Source of the DNA: JAEMQF01 sp963850525
GTDB taxonomy: Bacteria > Pseudomonadota > Gammaproteobacteria > Burkholderiales > Burkholderiaceae_C
Reading direction: 5' to 3'
Assembly: GCA_963850525.1 (NCBI GenBank)
Contig: CAWKLQ010000004.1
Span: 124,001 to 188,000, forward strand
DNA: 64,000 nt
How positions within the stretch are numbered: position 1 is the stretch's first letter; every line of letters begins with the position of its first letter. The position numbers were made by a program, and so were the translations under genes. A model generated the notes under the pieces. That model made no database searches, had not been told where the DNA came from, and was given only the letters and a program-made list of their open reading frames with translations. This document shows positions 35,837-44,810 of the stretch, piece by piece.

Positions 35837-36146
35837 TGGACTTGTCCCCATCACACGGACAGGTAGTGGCTTGAGTATCAAGCCGGTTCGGTACTCTCAG
35901 GTGCAGGGTTATCCAACGGGCTTGCCTGTGGACTGGCCGACAGGCCCTTCATGCGGCCCTGAGGCGGCTTGTCCACAGGTGCGAAGCACCCGTTGGGTAA
36001 CCCGTGTTCAGCGCGCCGCGCTGAATGCGTGAATTGCTGGTGGTGGTGTTCCTCGAATTCCATGGGCGAGCGCTGTCCCGGTGCGCTGTGGCGCCGTCGC
36101 GGGTTGTACCAGCCCTCGATGTAGGTATACAGCGCCATGCGTGCTT
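35837..36146 (-). pseudogene. C-terminal fragment of a second IS3-family transposase (element 2)
   Basis: Minus-strand codons read FKARMALYTYIEGWYNPRR then RHSAPGQRSPMEFEE, the usual C-terminus of an IS3-family OrfB, followed by a readthrough tail to 35878. A likely terminal repeat of this element is TGGACTTGTCCCCATC at 35837. Its 5' part was cut off by the insertions to the right: a matching upstream piece is found at 38061-38135. Confidence 0.72.
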
Positions 36147-36213
36147 TGAACTGGTCCCCCAAAACTGGACGCCACGAAGTCTGTTAGTTTTGACTTCTTG
36201 GAGGACATATGAA
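36147..36213 (+). mobile_element. Left-end fragment of the IS3 element (67 bp)
   Basis: These 67 bases are identical to the left end of copy 1 (24861-24927), from the terminal TGAACTGGTC to the first five bases of orfA (ATGAA). The orientation is plus, opposite to the large part of the same element at 37007-38060. Confidence 0.9.
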
Positions 36214-37006
36214 CCTAAAAACAGCAGCTACCCCGGCGCCGCAAGCGCCGGAGGCGGGATTGGCAAGGCGAATTGACCGACGATGCGCCTGCAGATGTAG
36301 GCCAGCAGCGTGGCCCATTGGTCCAACTTGGGCAACTGCTCCGCAGCTTGCCTGACGTGCTGGATGGCCGCATGAACATTGGCGATCATCGATTTGATCA
36401 AGCCCGCTTCGGCGTGCATCGGCGTGAGGTACAGCGTGGTCTGGCCGCCGTGGCTGGTCGCTCGACCTACCGCAGCCAGCAGCAGCGGGCGACTCGTCAA
36501 TGCCTCGCGCCGGGCCTGTGGGTTGGCCGCGCGCACGTACCAGCTCCACCAGTTGTAGACCAGCGCCACGGCGCGCGCGGTGATCTGGCTGCGGTGCATG
36601 TCGTGCGTGGTGAAGCCGCCCCAGCCCCATTGGTTCTTCAGCTCATCGAACCCGTTCTCGCAGTCGCACCGGTCCCGGTAGAGCTGGCCAATGGCCGAGA
36701 TGTCGTACGCGGCGTTGGTCACCAGCACCGTGTACTCCCAGACCTGCGCGTGGTCCTGCACCTCATCGAAGGGCAGTGCCAGAACGAGTTGATCGTTGTC
36801 CGCTGCATTTTTGTGTTTGCCTTTCTTGGTCGCGGTGTTCGCCGTCACGGCCAGGTCGTGTTTGATGCGCCGGCGCAGCACCACGACGCGACGCGCTTTG
36901 CTCCAACCTTGCAGCTTGAGGCTGTCCTCGATGGCCTGCCAGCCCTGGCTGGCTTCGCTGGCGTGTGTCCAGTCCTCGCGCCGGAACAGTCGTTCGATGA
37001 GTCGTT
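36214..37006 (-). pseudogene. IS1380-family transposase, C-terminal fragment
   Basis: The minus-strand frame (stop at 36228) contains IGQLYRDRCDCENGFDELKN, GWGGFTTHDMHRSQI and ALVYNWWSWYVRAANPQARR, characteristic of IS1380-family transposases, including the YREN-like region around the last catalytic Glu. About 260 residues of an expected 430-450 remain. The N-terminal side is replaced by the IS3 right end at 37007, and the leading MDNAHRASWRPMNG codons come from that IS. The left limit, CCTAAAAACAGCAGC, may be its terminal repeat. Confidence 0.8.
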
Positions 37007-38060
37007 TGAACCGGTCCCCGTTCATTGGACGCCACGAAGCACGATGAGCGTTATCCACGGACGGCCGGTTCGGTCGCTTGCGATACGAACCGGACCGGCC
37101 GGCGGTGGGTAACGCGGTGCCCGCTCATTGCTGCAACGCCCTTGTCTTTGAAGCTGACTCGGCGCGCCAGCGCCGCTCGAATTCTGCCGGGGTGATGTAG
37201 CCCAACGCAGAATGGCGGCGCTCGGTATTGTAGTAACCGATGTACTCGACAATTGCTTGCCTTGCCTGCTCGCGAGTCTCGAAATGCTCGTCGTGCACGC
37301 ACTCGACTTTCAACGTGCCGTTCACCGATTCCATCGGCGCGTTGTCCCAGCAGTCTCCCTTGCGACTCATCGACACCGTGATGCCCAGCGCCTCGAGCTT
37401 GGCGCGGTAGTCGTTGGCCGCGTATTGCGAGCCCCGGTCCGAGTGGTGCACCAGGCCAGCGCCGGGGTGGCGCCAGCCCAGCGCAACGTCAAGCGCGCAC
37501 AGCGTCAGCTCCTGCGGCATCGTCTCACTCATCGCCCAGCCCACCAGCTTGCGTGCGTACAGGTCCAGTACCAGCGCCACGTACAGCCAGCCTTCGTCGG
37601 TGGGCACGTAGGTCATGTCGGCCAACCATTTCTGGTTCGGCGCGGCCGCTTGGAAGTCGCGCTGCAGCACGTTGGGCGCCACCGCGTGGGTGTGCTTGGA
37701 GTCGGTCGTCACCACCCGAAAGCGCCGCCGCTTGTGGCTTTGCAGCCCGTGCTCGCGCATCAGGCGCCCGACACGCTTATGGTTGATCGTGCGGCCCAGC
37801 GCCTGGCCGATCTCGGGCGTCATGCGTCGGCGCCCGTAGCGCCCGCGATGCTTGCGCTGGCCGTGGCGAATCTGTTCGACCAACTGCTTGTCTTCGCACG
37901 CGCGTTTCGATGGCTCGCGCCCTCGCGCCGCGTTCAGCCCGCTGCGCGATACGCTCAGCAGCTCGCACATCATCGTCGTGGCGTATTCCTGTCGATGCTT
38001 CTCAATCCACGCGTACTTCACATCGACTCCCTCGCAAAGTACGCTGCCGCTTTTTTTAGG
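37007..38060 (-). mobile_element. IS3-family insertion sequence, copy 2, truncated and inverted
   Basis: This is the right-hand 1054 bp of the same element as copy 1 (equivalent to 25183-26236), lying on the opposite strand. The right terminal repeat is intact at 37007. At 38060 homology stops inside the slippery site region of orfA (CCTAAAAAAAGCGG), so orfA is lost apart from its last codons. The missing left end is at 36147-36213 in the other orientation, and 255 bp of orfA are absent from both. This points to an internal deletion and an inversion after insertion. Confidence 0.9.
37125..38021 (-). CDS. IS3-family transposase OrfB, copy 2 (without orfA)
   Basis: The frame encodes a 298-residue protein identical to OrfB of copy 1, with the same DDE residues. 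Since orfA and its ribosome site have been deleted, the OrfAB fusion cannot be made from this copy, and OrfB alone is probably not expressed at useful levels. Copy 1 could act on it in trans only if two intact ends were present, which is not the case here. Confidence 0.88.
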   Translation of the reverse strand: MKYAWIEKHRQEYATTMMCELLSVSRSGLNAARGREPSKRACEDKQLVEQIRHGQRKHRGRYGRRRMTPEIGQALGRTINHKRVGRLMREHGLQSHKRRRFRVVTTDSKHTHAVAPNVLQRDFQAAAPNQKWLADMTYVPTDEGWLYVALVLDLYARKLVGWAMSETMPQELTLCALDVALGWRHPGAGLVHHSDRGSQYAANDYRAKLEALGITVSMSRKGDCWDNAPMESVNGTLKVECVHDEHFETREQARQAIVEYIGYYNTERRHSALGYITPAEFERRWRAESASKTRALQQ

Positions 38061-38135
38061 TTCAGTCTGGGTGGGCCAGCTGCGCCGGTCGATGAGTTCG
38101 CATTCGAGCGTGGCGAAGAAGCGTAAGCGTCTGGC
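38061..38135 (-). pseudogene. Internal fragment of IS3-family transposase (element 2)
   Basis: Minus-strand codons read RRLRFFATLECELIDRRSW then PTQTE, the segment that directly precedes the FKARMALYTYIEGWYNP block found at 36146. The two pieces were therefore once contiguous, and about 1.9 kb of other IS sequence now separates them. Confidence 0.7.
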
Positions 38136-38890
38136 CGCGGGTCGGCCGTGTTGCCCTTGAACACCTCCACCGCGATCGGACAGCCCTCACCCGAGCAGAT
38201 CAGGCCGAAGACGATCTGCGGGTCATCGCGCTTGCCGTCGCGTGAGTGACCGCGTGCGGCCAGCTCGCAGCAGCGCCCGGTCAGCCAAGTCGAGGTCAAG
38301 TCGTACAGCACCAGTGTGGCGCCCACCAGGTGCTGGCGCGCCAGGCGCCGCTCAATCGCCGGCTGCGCCTCATGCAGCCAATCCAGCGCGCGGTACAGCT
38401 CATCGGCGCTGCACTTGCCCACCCCCAGCACGCGACCCAGCGACGTGCTGGCCGTGTCGTCGTGCAATTGGCGATGCGTGGCCAGCTTGGAGGCGGGCTC
38501 GATGACGCGGGCCACCAGCATGGCCAGCAGGAGCGGCTGCAAGGGCTCGGGCGCCGAGCCGAACCACACCGAGGCGCCACAGCCGCGCGCGCTGCCCAGC
38601 ACTGCAGCTGGAGCTGCCGCCGCCTGTCCCTGCGGCGACGGGGCGGCTTCCCCAGGCATTGGCGCCGCAGTCGTCGCTGGCCGCAGGCATGCACGGTGAC
38701 GCGGCAGCATCGCAGCGGCTGCAACTTCCAGCGGGTGGAGCTCCGCCGCCCGCAGTCTCGCCGATCCGCCCGCGCGGCCCGGCAAGGCCTGCCTCGCTGC
38801 AACCCGACCCAGCCAGCAGACGGTAGTGCGCGTTCGATGCGGCATTCGTGACGAATGCTGCATCTCCACGATTCGTGGCCCACGCGCAGG
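38136..38890 (-). pseudogene. IS1634-family transposase, N-terminal fragment
   Basis: The best-kept part (about 38136-38560, minus strand) reads RVIEPASKLATHRQLHDD, LVLYDLTSTWLTGRCCELAA, GHSRDGKRDDPQIVFGLICS and VEVFKGNTADP, typical of IS1634 (IS4-like) transposases up to the first catalytic Asp region. The C-terminal half is missing. The N-terminal region (to about 38890) seems to switch frames, so it was already decayed before being cut. Confidence 0.75.
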
Positions 38891-38947
38891 CCGGCGCGGG
38901 CACCGCTGTGCGCTAGGCTGCGCGCGGTGTTCCCTGGGAGACCGCGG

Positions 38948-40081
38948 TTGGCTGCTCCATTGAATCTTCTGCACGTTGTCGAGTCGCTGGACCGTGGCGG
39001 TTTGGAGCGGGTTGTTTGCGACCTTGCGCGCGAGCAGGCGCGCGCCGGACATCGGGTCGAGGTGCTGTGCATCTTCAAGCCGGGGGAGTTCGCCGAAGAA
39101 TTGACGCAGGCGGGAATCGCCGTGATTGCGGCGAACAAGAAAAAGGGCCTGGACCTTTCGGTGCTGCGTCGAATTCGGGCCGTTTCACGGGCGGGGCACC
39201 AGGTCATCCACACGCACAACCCGGTGGCCAACTACTACGCGTGCCTGGCCGAGGTCACGAGTTGGTGGCGCCTGCCGATCATCAATACACGGCACAACAT
39301 GGGCGCGAGCGACCCGAACGATCGCCGCGAGAAGCTGTTTCGGTGGTCGGTGGCGCGCACGGCCAAGGTCGCGATGGTGAGTTCGCAGGTGAGCCACCGT
39401 TTCATCGACAAAGGAATCGTCCCCGCCGGGAAGACTTCGGTCGTCATGAACGGGATACCACTGGAGCGGTACGCGCGCGCCGACCCGGCTTCGCGAGCGG
39501 CGGCCCGCGCCCGGCTTGCGATCGAACCGGATGCGCTGGTGGTGGGTTGCGTCGGCCGGTTGGTGAGCGTGAAGAATCATAGCCTGTTGCTTGCCGCCGC
39601 CGCGCCGATCTGCCTCAGCCGACCCGAGCTGCGGATTGCCCTCGTCGGCGCAGGTGAATTGCGCGGCGAGCTCGAGCAACAGGCGCGACGCGCAGGCATC
39701 GCCCACGCCGTACTGTTTCTCGGCGAACGCTCTGACATCCCTCAGGTTCTGCCGGCGTTCGACATCTTCGTCCAGCCTTCGAGATCGGAGGGTCACTCGA
39801 TCGCCTTGTTGGAGGCTGCCGCAGCGGGATTGCCGGCGCTTGCCACCGCGGTTGGCGGCAATCCGGAAATCGTGCAGCATGAACTCACCGGACTGCTGGT
39901 CGCGGACCAAGACGAGCCGGCACTTCGTGAAGCGTTGCGCAGGCTGCTGGGCGACAGCGCGAAGCGTGACTCGCTTGGTGCCGCAGCCCGGCATTGGGCC
40001 GAGCGAACGATTTCGGTGGGAGCGATGGCACAACAGTACGACCGGCTTTACCGCGAAGCCATCGAAGCCAGAGCGGACTGA
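38948..40081 (+). CDS. Family 4 glycosyltransferase, PEP-CTERM/EpsH-associated type
   Basis: The 377-residue GT-B enzyme begins with LNLLHVVESLDRGGLERVV, the natural N-terminal block of this family, so the gene is essentially complete although IS remnants end just upstream. TTG 38948 is chosen because CTGGGAGA lies at good spacing. Later motifs are VGCVGRLVSVKNHSLLL and PSRSEGHSIALLEAAAAGLPALA (the E-x7-E donor-sugar motif). It would add a sugar to the EPS repeat in the cytoplasm. The IS island separates it from the upstream operon, so it may rely on a promoter inside the island. Confidence 0.87.
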   Translation: MAAPLNLLHVVESLDRGGLERVVCDLAREQARAGHRVEVLCIFKPGEFAEELTQAGIAVIAANKKKGLDLSVLRRIRAVSRAGHQVIHTHNPVANYYACLAEVTSWWRLPIINTRHNMGASDPNDRREKLFRWSVARTAKVAMVSSQVSHRFIDKGIVPAGKTSVVMNGIPLERYARADPASRAAARARLAIEPDALVVGCVGRLVSVKNHSLLLAAAAPICLSRPELRIALVGAGELRGELEQQARRAGIAHAVLFLGERSDIPQVLPAFDIFVQPSRSEGHSIALLEAAAAGLPALATAVGGNPEIVQHELTGLLVADQDEPALREALRRLLGDSAKRDSLGAAARHWAERTISVGAMAQQYDRLYREAIEARAD

Positions 40082-40636
40082 GATCTTCTGAGCCTCCGAG
40101 ACTCGCCGCGCCGCGCGTCTGCGGAGTTCGGATTTCTTGCCTCGATAGCCCCAAGACCCGCGCGCACAATCCGACCGCTCGCCGCGAAATTCGGTGAAAA
40201 GTCCGAATGTGGGGCAGCGAGCGCGCCGCACCTGCCTGGGAGCGACTCTCGCGAACCTATGATCGCCTGCCGAACCGTACTGTCGGCTTCGTCGCGCCGC
40301 GAGTCCCACCGTCCAGCACATGAACAGCGAATACCTTCTCAGCACTCCCGCAGCCGGGCCAACTTTGCCCGCCGCGCACGGGCGAGCGAACAAAGCGGCA
40401 GGGTCACATCTGCTCGAAGGTGCATCCGCCGCCATCTTGGACGGCGTCCGCCTCGACATCGTCTACATGCGCAACGACAGGTTTGCCGAGAATCTAACCA
40501 GCAGCTACCACATCGCGGACCGGATCGCGAAGAGCACGAAACTTGTCCTACGTGGATTTGCCGGAATCGCGGCTGCCCTTCGCGTGCGGTGCCTCCGAGT
40601 GGGCATCGGCAATCAAACCAGTTCGGAGATGTTCCG
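40082..40636. other. Long leader region with a doubtful small frame
   Basis: This 555-base gap lies before the ligase gene. A 107-codon frame at 40320-40643 includes VRLDIVYMRNDRFAENL, which faintly recalls the C-terminus of priming sugar transferases, but the match is too weak to call and the frame overlaps the ligase start. The other frames show nothing recognisable. The stretch may be decayed coding sequence. Confidence 0.35.
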
Positions 40637-41950
40637 GTGCTGAATCCGGCCCAGCCCTATTTTTATCTGCTGGCCTTCATCCTCATTCAGTACGTCCGGC
40701 CGCACGAGTTCGTTCCCGCATTCGTCGGCATCCCGATCGTTCCGGTGCTGCTCGTGATCGCAACGGGCTTCTGGCTGATCGCACAGAAGAAGGACTTCGA
40801 GGCGCCGCAACACCGGCTGATCCTTGGCTTGGTCCTTGCAATATTCGCTTCTGTGGCAATCACCGGTTGGGTCGGCGGCGCTACCACGGTGTTGGTGGAA
40901 TTCGCGCCGACCATGATCCTGTTCTACCTGGTGGCGACCTCCGTCGACTCGGTCACGCGCTTCAAGCAGATGAGCATCGTACTGACCGGGGTCGCCTGCG
41001 TCATGGCACTGCACGGCGTTGACCAAACGGCGAGCGAAGGCGGAGTCGGCTGGACGGGCTCCGTGATGAGCCAGGAGCGCATCACGTACCTAGGGTTTCT
41101 GAACGACCCGAACGACTTGGCGATGGTGTTCGTGATGACGCTACCGCTCACGATGTACCTCGCTCATTCGTCAGCGTCCTTCCTCGAAAGGCACGCGTAT
41201 CACGCCGCCGCGGCGCTGATTCTATACGGGGTCTACCTGTGCAATTCGCGCGGCAGCCTGCTCGCCCTCGCGGCCGTACTGATCGCGTTTGCCATGCGTA
41301 GATTCGGCTCGGTCCGTGGCGCAATCGTCGGACCCATCCTTCTCGTGCCGCTCGTGCTGCTTGCGCCGAGCCGGGGCGGCGACATGTCGGCGGGCGAAGA
41401 GTCGGCCGCCGGCCGCGTGGACGCCTGGTACGAGGGGTTCCAGATGTTGCGCAGCCAGCCGCTGTTAGGCGTCGGCAAGGGGATGTTTACCGAACATCAC
41501 GAGTTGACTGCGCACAACTCGTTTGTGCTCGCGCTCGCCGAGATCGGGCTCGTCGGCTACTTCTTCTGGATGTCGATGCTGTTCCTGTCCGGGATGATGC
41601 TGTACCGTATCCTGCGCGCCGGCGGCCCGCCTTTGCCGCCGGCAGACTTGGCCGCGCCGAGATGCGACAGACCGACGAACGCGTGGGGCGATTGGGAATC
41701 CATAGCCCGAACGCTGATGTATGTCGGAATCGGCACCGTGGTGAGTGCGTTTTTTCTCAGTCGCACCTACATCCCGGTGATCTACCTCGTCATCGGGTTG
41801 ATCGTGGCGGCCTACCAAGGGGTTCGCCGCCAGTGGCCGGCCTTCGCGCCGATCGAGTTGCGCGAAAACCTGAAGCTGCTGCTGATCGTCGAGTTTGCGA
41901 GCGTTTTCGCGCTGTGGCTTTTGACTCGCATGTTGCAGCAGACCGCTTGA
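40637..41950 (+). CDS. O-antigen ligase/polymerase family protein (exosortase A-associated type)
   Basis: The start is GTG 40637 (LNPAQPYFYLLAFILIQYVRPHE); a longer open frame upstream is not coding in character. The 437-residue protein has ten or more membrane helices with the Wzy_C-type periplasmic loop (FLNDPNDLAMVFVM, NSRGSLLALAA, GRVDAWYEGFQMLRSQPLLG, TAHNSFVLALAEIGLVGYFFW). The YVRPHEF start and the FLNDPNDLA block are typical of the ligases linked to exosortase A. It would polymerise or transfer the lipid-linked glycan in the periplasm. Confidence 0.85.
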   Translation: MLNPAQPYFYLLAFILIQYVRPHEFVPAFVGIPIVPVLLVIATGFWLIAQKKDFEAPQHRLILGLVLAIFASVAITGWVGGATTVLVEFAPTMILFYLVATSVDSVTRFKQMSIVLTGVACVMALHGVDQTASEGGVGWTGSVMSQERITYLGFLNDPNDLAMVFVMTLPLTMYLAHSSASFLERHAYHAAAALILYGVYLCNSRGSLLALAAVLIAFAMRRFGSVRGAIVGPILLVPLVLLAPSRGGDMSAGEESAAGRVDAWYEGFQMLRSQPLLGVGKGMFTEHHELTAHNSFVLALAEIGLVGYFFWMSMLFLSGMMLYRILRAGGPPLPPADLAAPRCDRPTNAWGDWESIARTLMYVGIGTVVSAFFLSRTYIPVIYLVIGLIVAAYQGVRRQWPAFAPIELRENLKLLLIVEFASVFALWLLTRMLQQTA

Positions 41951-42013
41951 GCCGGACGGCATCGCAGTCAACACCCGTTCCTCCGCAGGCCTCGGAATCC
42001 ACCGGAAAGAGAC

Positions 42014-43246
42014 ATGACACAGATCGCAGCAACGTTCCTTCTCGTCGGCAGCGTGGCGGTGCTGGCGCTGGTGGTGCTGGAAGTGCGCCGCAAGAACATG
42101 CACCTCTGGCTGCGCTCGTACCTGCGGCAACGGCCACCGGCCCGCGTGCCCGGCCCCATTCACGTGATGTTCATGTTCGTCGACCACTACGAGCCGGGTT
42201 GGAAGAGTCCGCCGTACGAGACCGAATTGGCGCGCGTCCGTGCCTGGTCCGACCGCTACCCGGCGTTGGCCTCGAAGCACCGGGACTTCGACGGCGTGCA
42301 CCCGCAACACACCTTCTTCTACCCCGAAGAGGAATACCGACCCGAGCACCTGCGAGAGCTGGAGCGTATGTGCATGGACGGATACGGCGAGATCGAAGTC
42401 CACCTGCACCACGACAACGACACTGAAGCCGGATTGCGCGAGAAGGTCGAGCGGTTCGTGAAGATCCTGTCGGAGCAGCACGGTGCGCTGAGCCGGGACC
42501 CGGTGACGAACAAACTCGCCTTCGGATTCATCCATGGCAATTGGGCGCTGGACAACTCACGCGGCGACGGTCGGTGGTGCGGCGTCAACAATGAACTCCA
42601 AATCCTCGCCGACCTCGGTTGTTACGCCGACTTCACGTTACCTTCCGCGCCGGACGACACACAAACCTCCAAGATCAATAGCATCTACTACGTGCGGGAC
42701 GACCCGCACTGCGCCAAGTCGCACGACGAAGGCGTTGACGCCGCCGTCGGCGTCACTCCCAAGGCCGAGCTACTCTTGATTCAGGGCCCGCTCGCGCTCA
42801 ATTGGAAGCGCCGCAAATGGGGCGTCCTTCCGCGCCTGGAGAACGCCGACGTGCGCCTCAGTTCGCAGCCCACGCTGGACCGGGTCGACCTCTGGGTACG
42901 CCAGCACATTCACGTCAAGGGCCGGCCGGAGTGGGTGTTCGTCAAGGTTCACACCCACGGAGCGCAGGAACCCGACATGGAGACACTGCTCGGCGAGCCG
43001 ATGGACCGGATGTTCAGCTATCTGGAGTCGGCCTACAACGACGGCACCCGCTATCGGTTGCACTACGTGACGGCGCGGGAGGCCTACAACATCGTCAAGG
43101 CGGCCGAGGCGGGCAAGTCCGGCGATCCGAACTCCTACCGCGATTTCGTGCTGCCGCGACCGCGCTCCTCGCGCAAGGTCGGGCATGCATCCGCTCCGGC
43201 CGGCCCCGTACCCTGCGTGCAGCTCGCCGAGGCGACGACGTCATGA
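42014..43246 (+). CDS. Conserved hypothetical with deacetylase-like motifs
   Basis: The 410-residue protein has one N-terminal membrane helix (ATFLLVGSVAVLALVVLEV) and a soluble domain with several His/Asp-rich stretches: VMFMFVDHYEPGW, EVHLHHDND, FGFIHGNWALDN, VKVHTHGAQEP. These resemble metal-binding motifs of polysaccharide deacetylase or related TIM-barrel hydrolases, but I cannot match the canonical CE4 motifs in order. It is probably anchored in the inner membrane with its domain outside. It follows the ligase by 63 bases with GGAAAGAGAC upstream. A carbohydrate-modifying role is inference from motifs and context. Confidence 0.7.
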   Translation: MTQIAATFLLVGSVAVLALVVLEVRRKNMHLWLRSYLRQRPPARVPGPIHVMFMFVDHYEPGWKSPPYETELARVRAWSDRYPALASKHRDFDGVHPQHTFFYPEEEYRPEHLRELERMCMDGYGEIEVHLHHDNDTEAGLREKVERFVKILSEQHGALSRDPVTNKLAFGFIHGNWALDNSRGDGRWCGVNNELQILADLGCYADFTLPSAPDDTQTSKINSIYYVRDDPHCAKSHDEGVDAAVGVTPKAELLLIQGPLALNWKRRKWGVLPRLENADVRLSSQPTLDRVDLWVRQHIHVKGRPEWVFVKVHTHGAQEPDMETLLGEPMDRMFSYLESAYNDGTRYRLHYVTAREAYNIVKAAEAGKSGDPNSYRDFVLPRPRSSRKVGHASAPAGPVPCVQLAEATTS

Positions 43247-43533
43247 ACTCGAGTACAGCCGCCCCGAGTTCGATTGGCAGGCAAGCCAGTTGTTGTCGTG
43301 CGTTCGCCCGATCTCGGTCGGGCAACTCGCAGTCCATCCGCGCACGAAGAGAGAGCTGTTTGCACCGCAGGCCTGCGTGATGATCCGATGCGAGATGATC
43401 CGATTGCGCTTCGATTTACTCCCGTGACGCGCAATATTGCGCGCCCGCAGTCGCGGAAACTGCGGGATGGACTGAGGGAGCCCTTACAGTTTTCCCTCGG
43501 CACTCGCCGAGGCCTCACCGTCCGGCATTTTGC

Positions 43534-44799
43534 ATGAGCAAACCCTCGAACGTTCGACTGCTGGTGTACGCCAGCGTCTTCCCCAGCAGCGCGGTACCCA
43601 CGGCGGGCACTCCGGTTTGGGAGCGCATGTCGCGGATCGCGCGCCACTTACCGATCGTAGTGGTGTCGCCGCAAGCCTGGTCACCGCTGGACTGGCTCGT
43701 CCGGCTCTTTCGCAAGACCTATCGGCCGATTTCCAGTTCGCACGAAACGATGCAAGGGATCGAGGTCTACCGCCCGCGTGTACTCAGCATTCCACACTTC
43801 TACAAAGGGTTGGACGGCTGGCTGATGGCCGCCGGTTCGCGGCGCGTCGTCCGAGAAGTTGTTCGAGATTTCAGGCCGACGATCCTGGACGCGCATTTCC
43901 TCTATCCGGACGGCTACGCAGCGAGTTTGCTCGCGCGCGAACATGGATTGCCGCTGGTTGTCACGATACGCGGCAGCAAGGACGCTCGGCTCGTCGCCGG
44001 GCCGCGCAACGCTCAGTTGCGTGCCGCGATGCAGATGGCGTCGACGCTGATCGCGGTATCCGATTCGCTAAAGCGCGACGTCCCGGCGCGATTGGGTGTC
44101 GCCGACGCGAAGACCGTCGTGATCGGAAACGGAGTCGATCTGTCCAAGTTCTCCGCCGTCGACCGCGCCGCGGCGCGCGAGCGACTGGGAATCGGTGCGC
44201 ACACCAAGGTGCTCATCAGCGTGGGCAATCTGGTTGAACTCAAGGGCTTTCACCGCATTTTGCCAATCCTTCCCCGGCTGCGCGAGTCTTATCCCGGATT
44301 GCGCTACCTGATGGTCGGCGGGGGCGCGACGCAGGGCGACATGTCCGGCGCGCTAAAGTCCATGACGACCGAGTTGGGTCTCGAAGATTGCGTTGTGTTC
44401 TGCGGGCGGCAGCCCCCCGACCGACTCAAGTGGTACTACGGCGCCGCCGACCTGTTCGTATCGGCGACATCGTACGAGGGTTGGGCAAACGTTCTGCTGG
44501 AAAGCATGGCGTGCGGGGTCCCCGTCGTGACGACTCGCGTTGGCGGCAATTCGCAAGTTGTGTGTCGGGAAGATCTTGGCACGCTCGTCGAGTACTGGAA
44601 CGAATCGAAATTCGAGCAGGCCGTCCGCAGCGCGTTGAACAAAGTGTGGGATCGTGGCGCGCTGCTCGCCTACGCACGTCGGAATTCCTGGGACGAACGG
44701 GTTTCGCAGCAGATTGCCGAGTATGAGAAGGTCCTGACTCGTTCTGCCCCGCACGCGTTCACGGCGGCCTCGGCGACCCTCGGCACCGCGCGGGGGTAG
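43534..44799 (+). CDS. Family 4 glycosyltransferase
   Basis: The 421-residue GT-B enzyme has VRLLVYASVFPSSAVPTAGT at its start, HFLYPDGYAASLLA and TIRGSKDARL in the acceptor domain, and SVGNLVELKGFHRIL plus SATSYEGWANVLLESMACGVP (donor E-x7-E) in the C-terminal domain. It is cytosolic and would extend the EPS repeat unit. About 290 bases without a recognisable gene precede it. Its 3' end faces the convergent deacetylase gene with a perfect hairpin over the stop codon. Confidence 0.88.
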   Translation: MSKPSNVRLLVYASVFPSSAVPTAGTPVWERMSRIARHLPIVVVSPQAWSPLDWLVRLFRKTYRPISSSHETMQGIEVYRPRVLSIPHFYKGLDGWLMAAGSRRVVREVVRDFRPTILDAHFLYPDGYAASLLAREHGLPLVVTIRGSKDARLVAGPRNAQLRAAMQMASTLIAVSDSLKRDVPARLGVADAKTVVIGNGVDLSKFSAVDRAAARERLGIGAHTKVLISVGNLVELKGFHRILPILPRLRESYPGLRYLMVGGGATQGDMSGALKSMTTELGLEDCVVFCGRQPPDRLKWYYGAADLFVSATSYEGWANVLLESMACGVPVVTTRVGGNSQVVCREDLGTLVEYWNESKFEQAVRSALNKVWDRGALLAYARRNSWDERVSQQIAEYEKVLTRSAPHAFTAASATLGTARG

Positions 44800-44807
44800 C
44801 CCCGCGC
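44788..44807. terminator. Hairpin between convergent genes, possible bidirectional terminator
   Basis: GCGCGGGG and CCCCGCGC form a perfect 8-bp stem around the 4-base loop GTAG, covering the stop codon of the glycosyltransferase and lying just before the end of the convergent deacetylase. No T run follows on either strand, so intrinsic termination is uncertain. Confidence 0.4.
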
Positions 44808-44810
44808 CGG

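Noticed and set aside
40259..40636. Upstream extension of the ligase reading frame
   Set aside because: The 126 extra codons are Arg/Ser/His-rich and unlike a membrane protein N-terminus; the family's typical start begins at GTG 40637.
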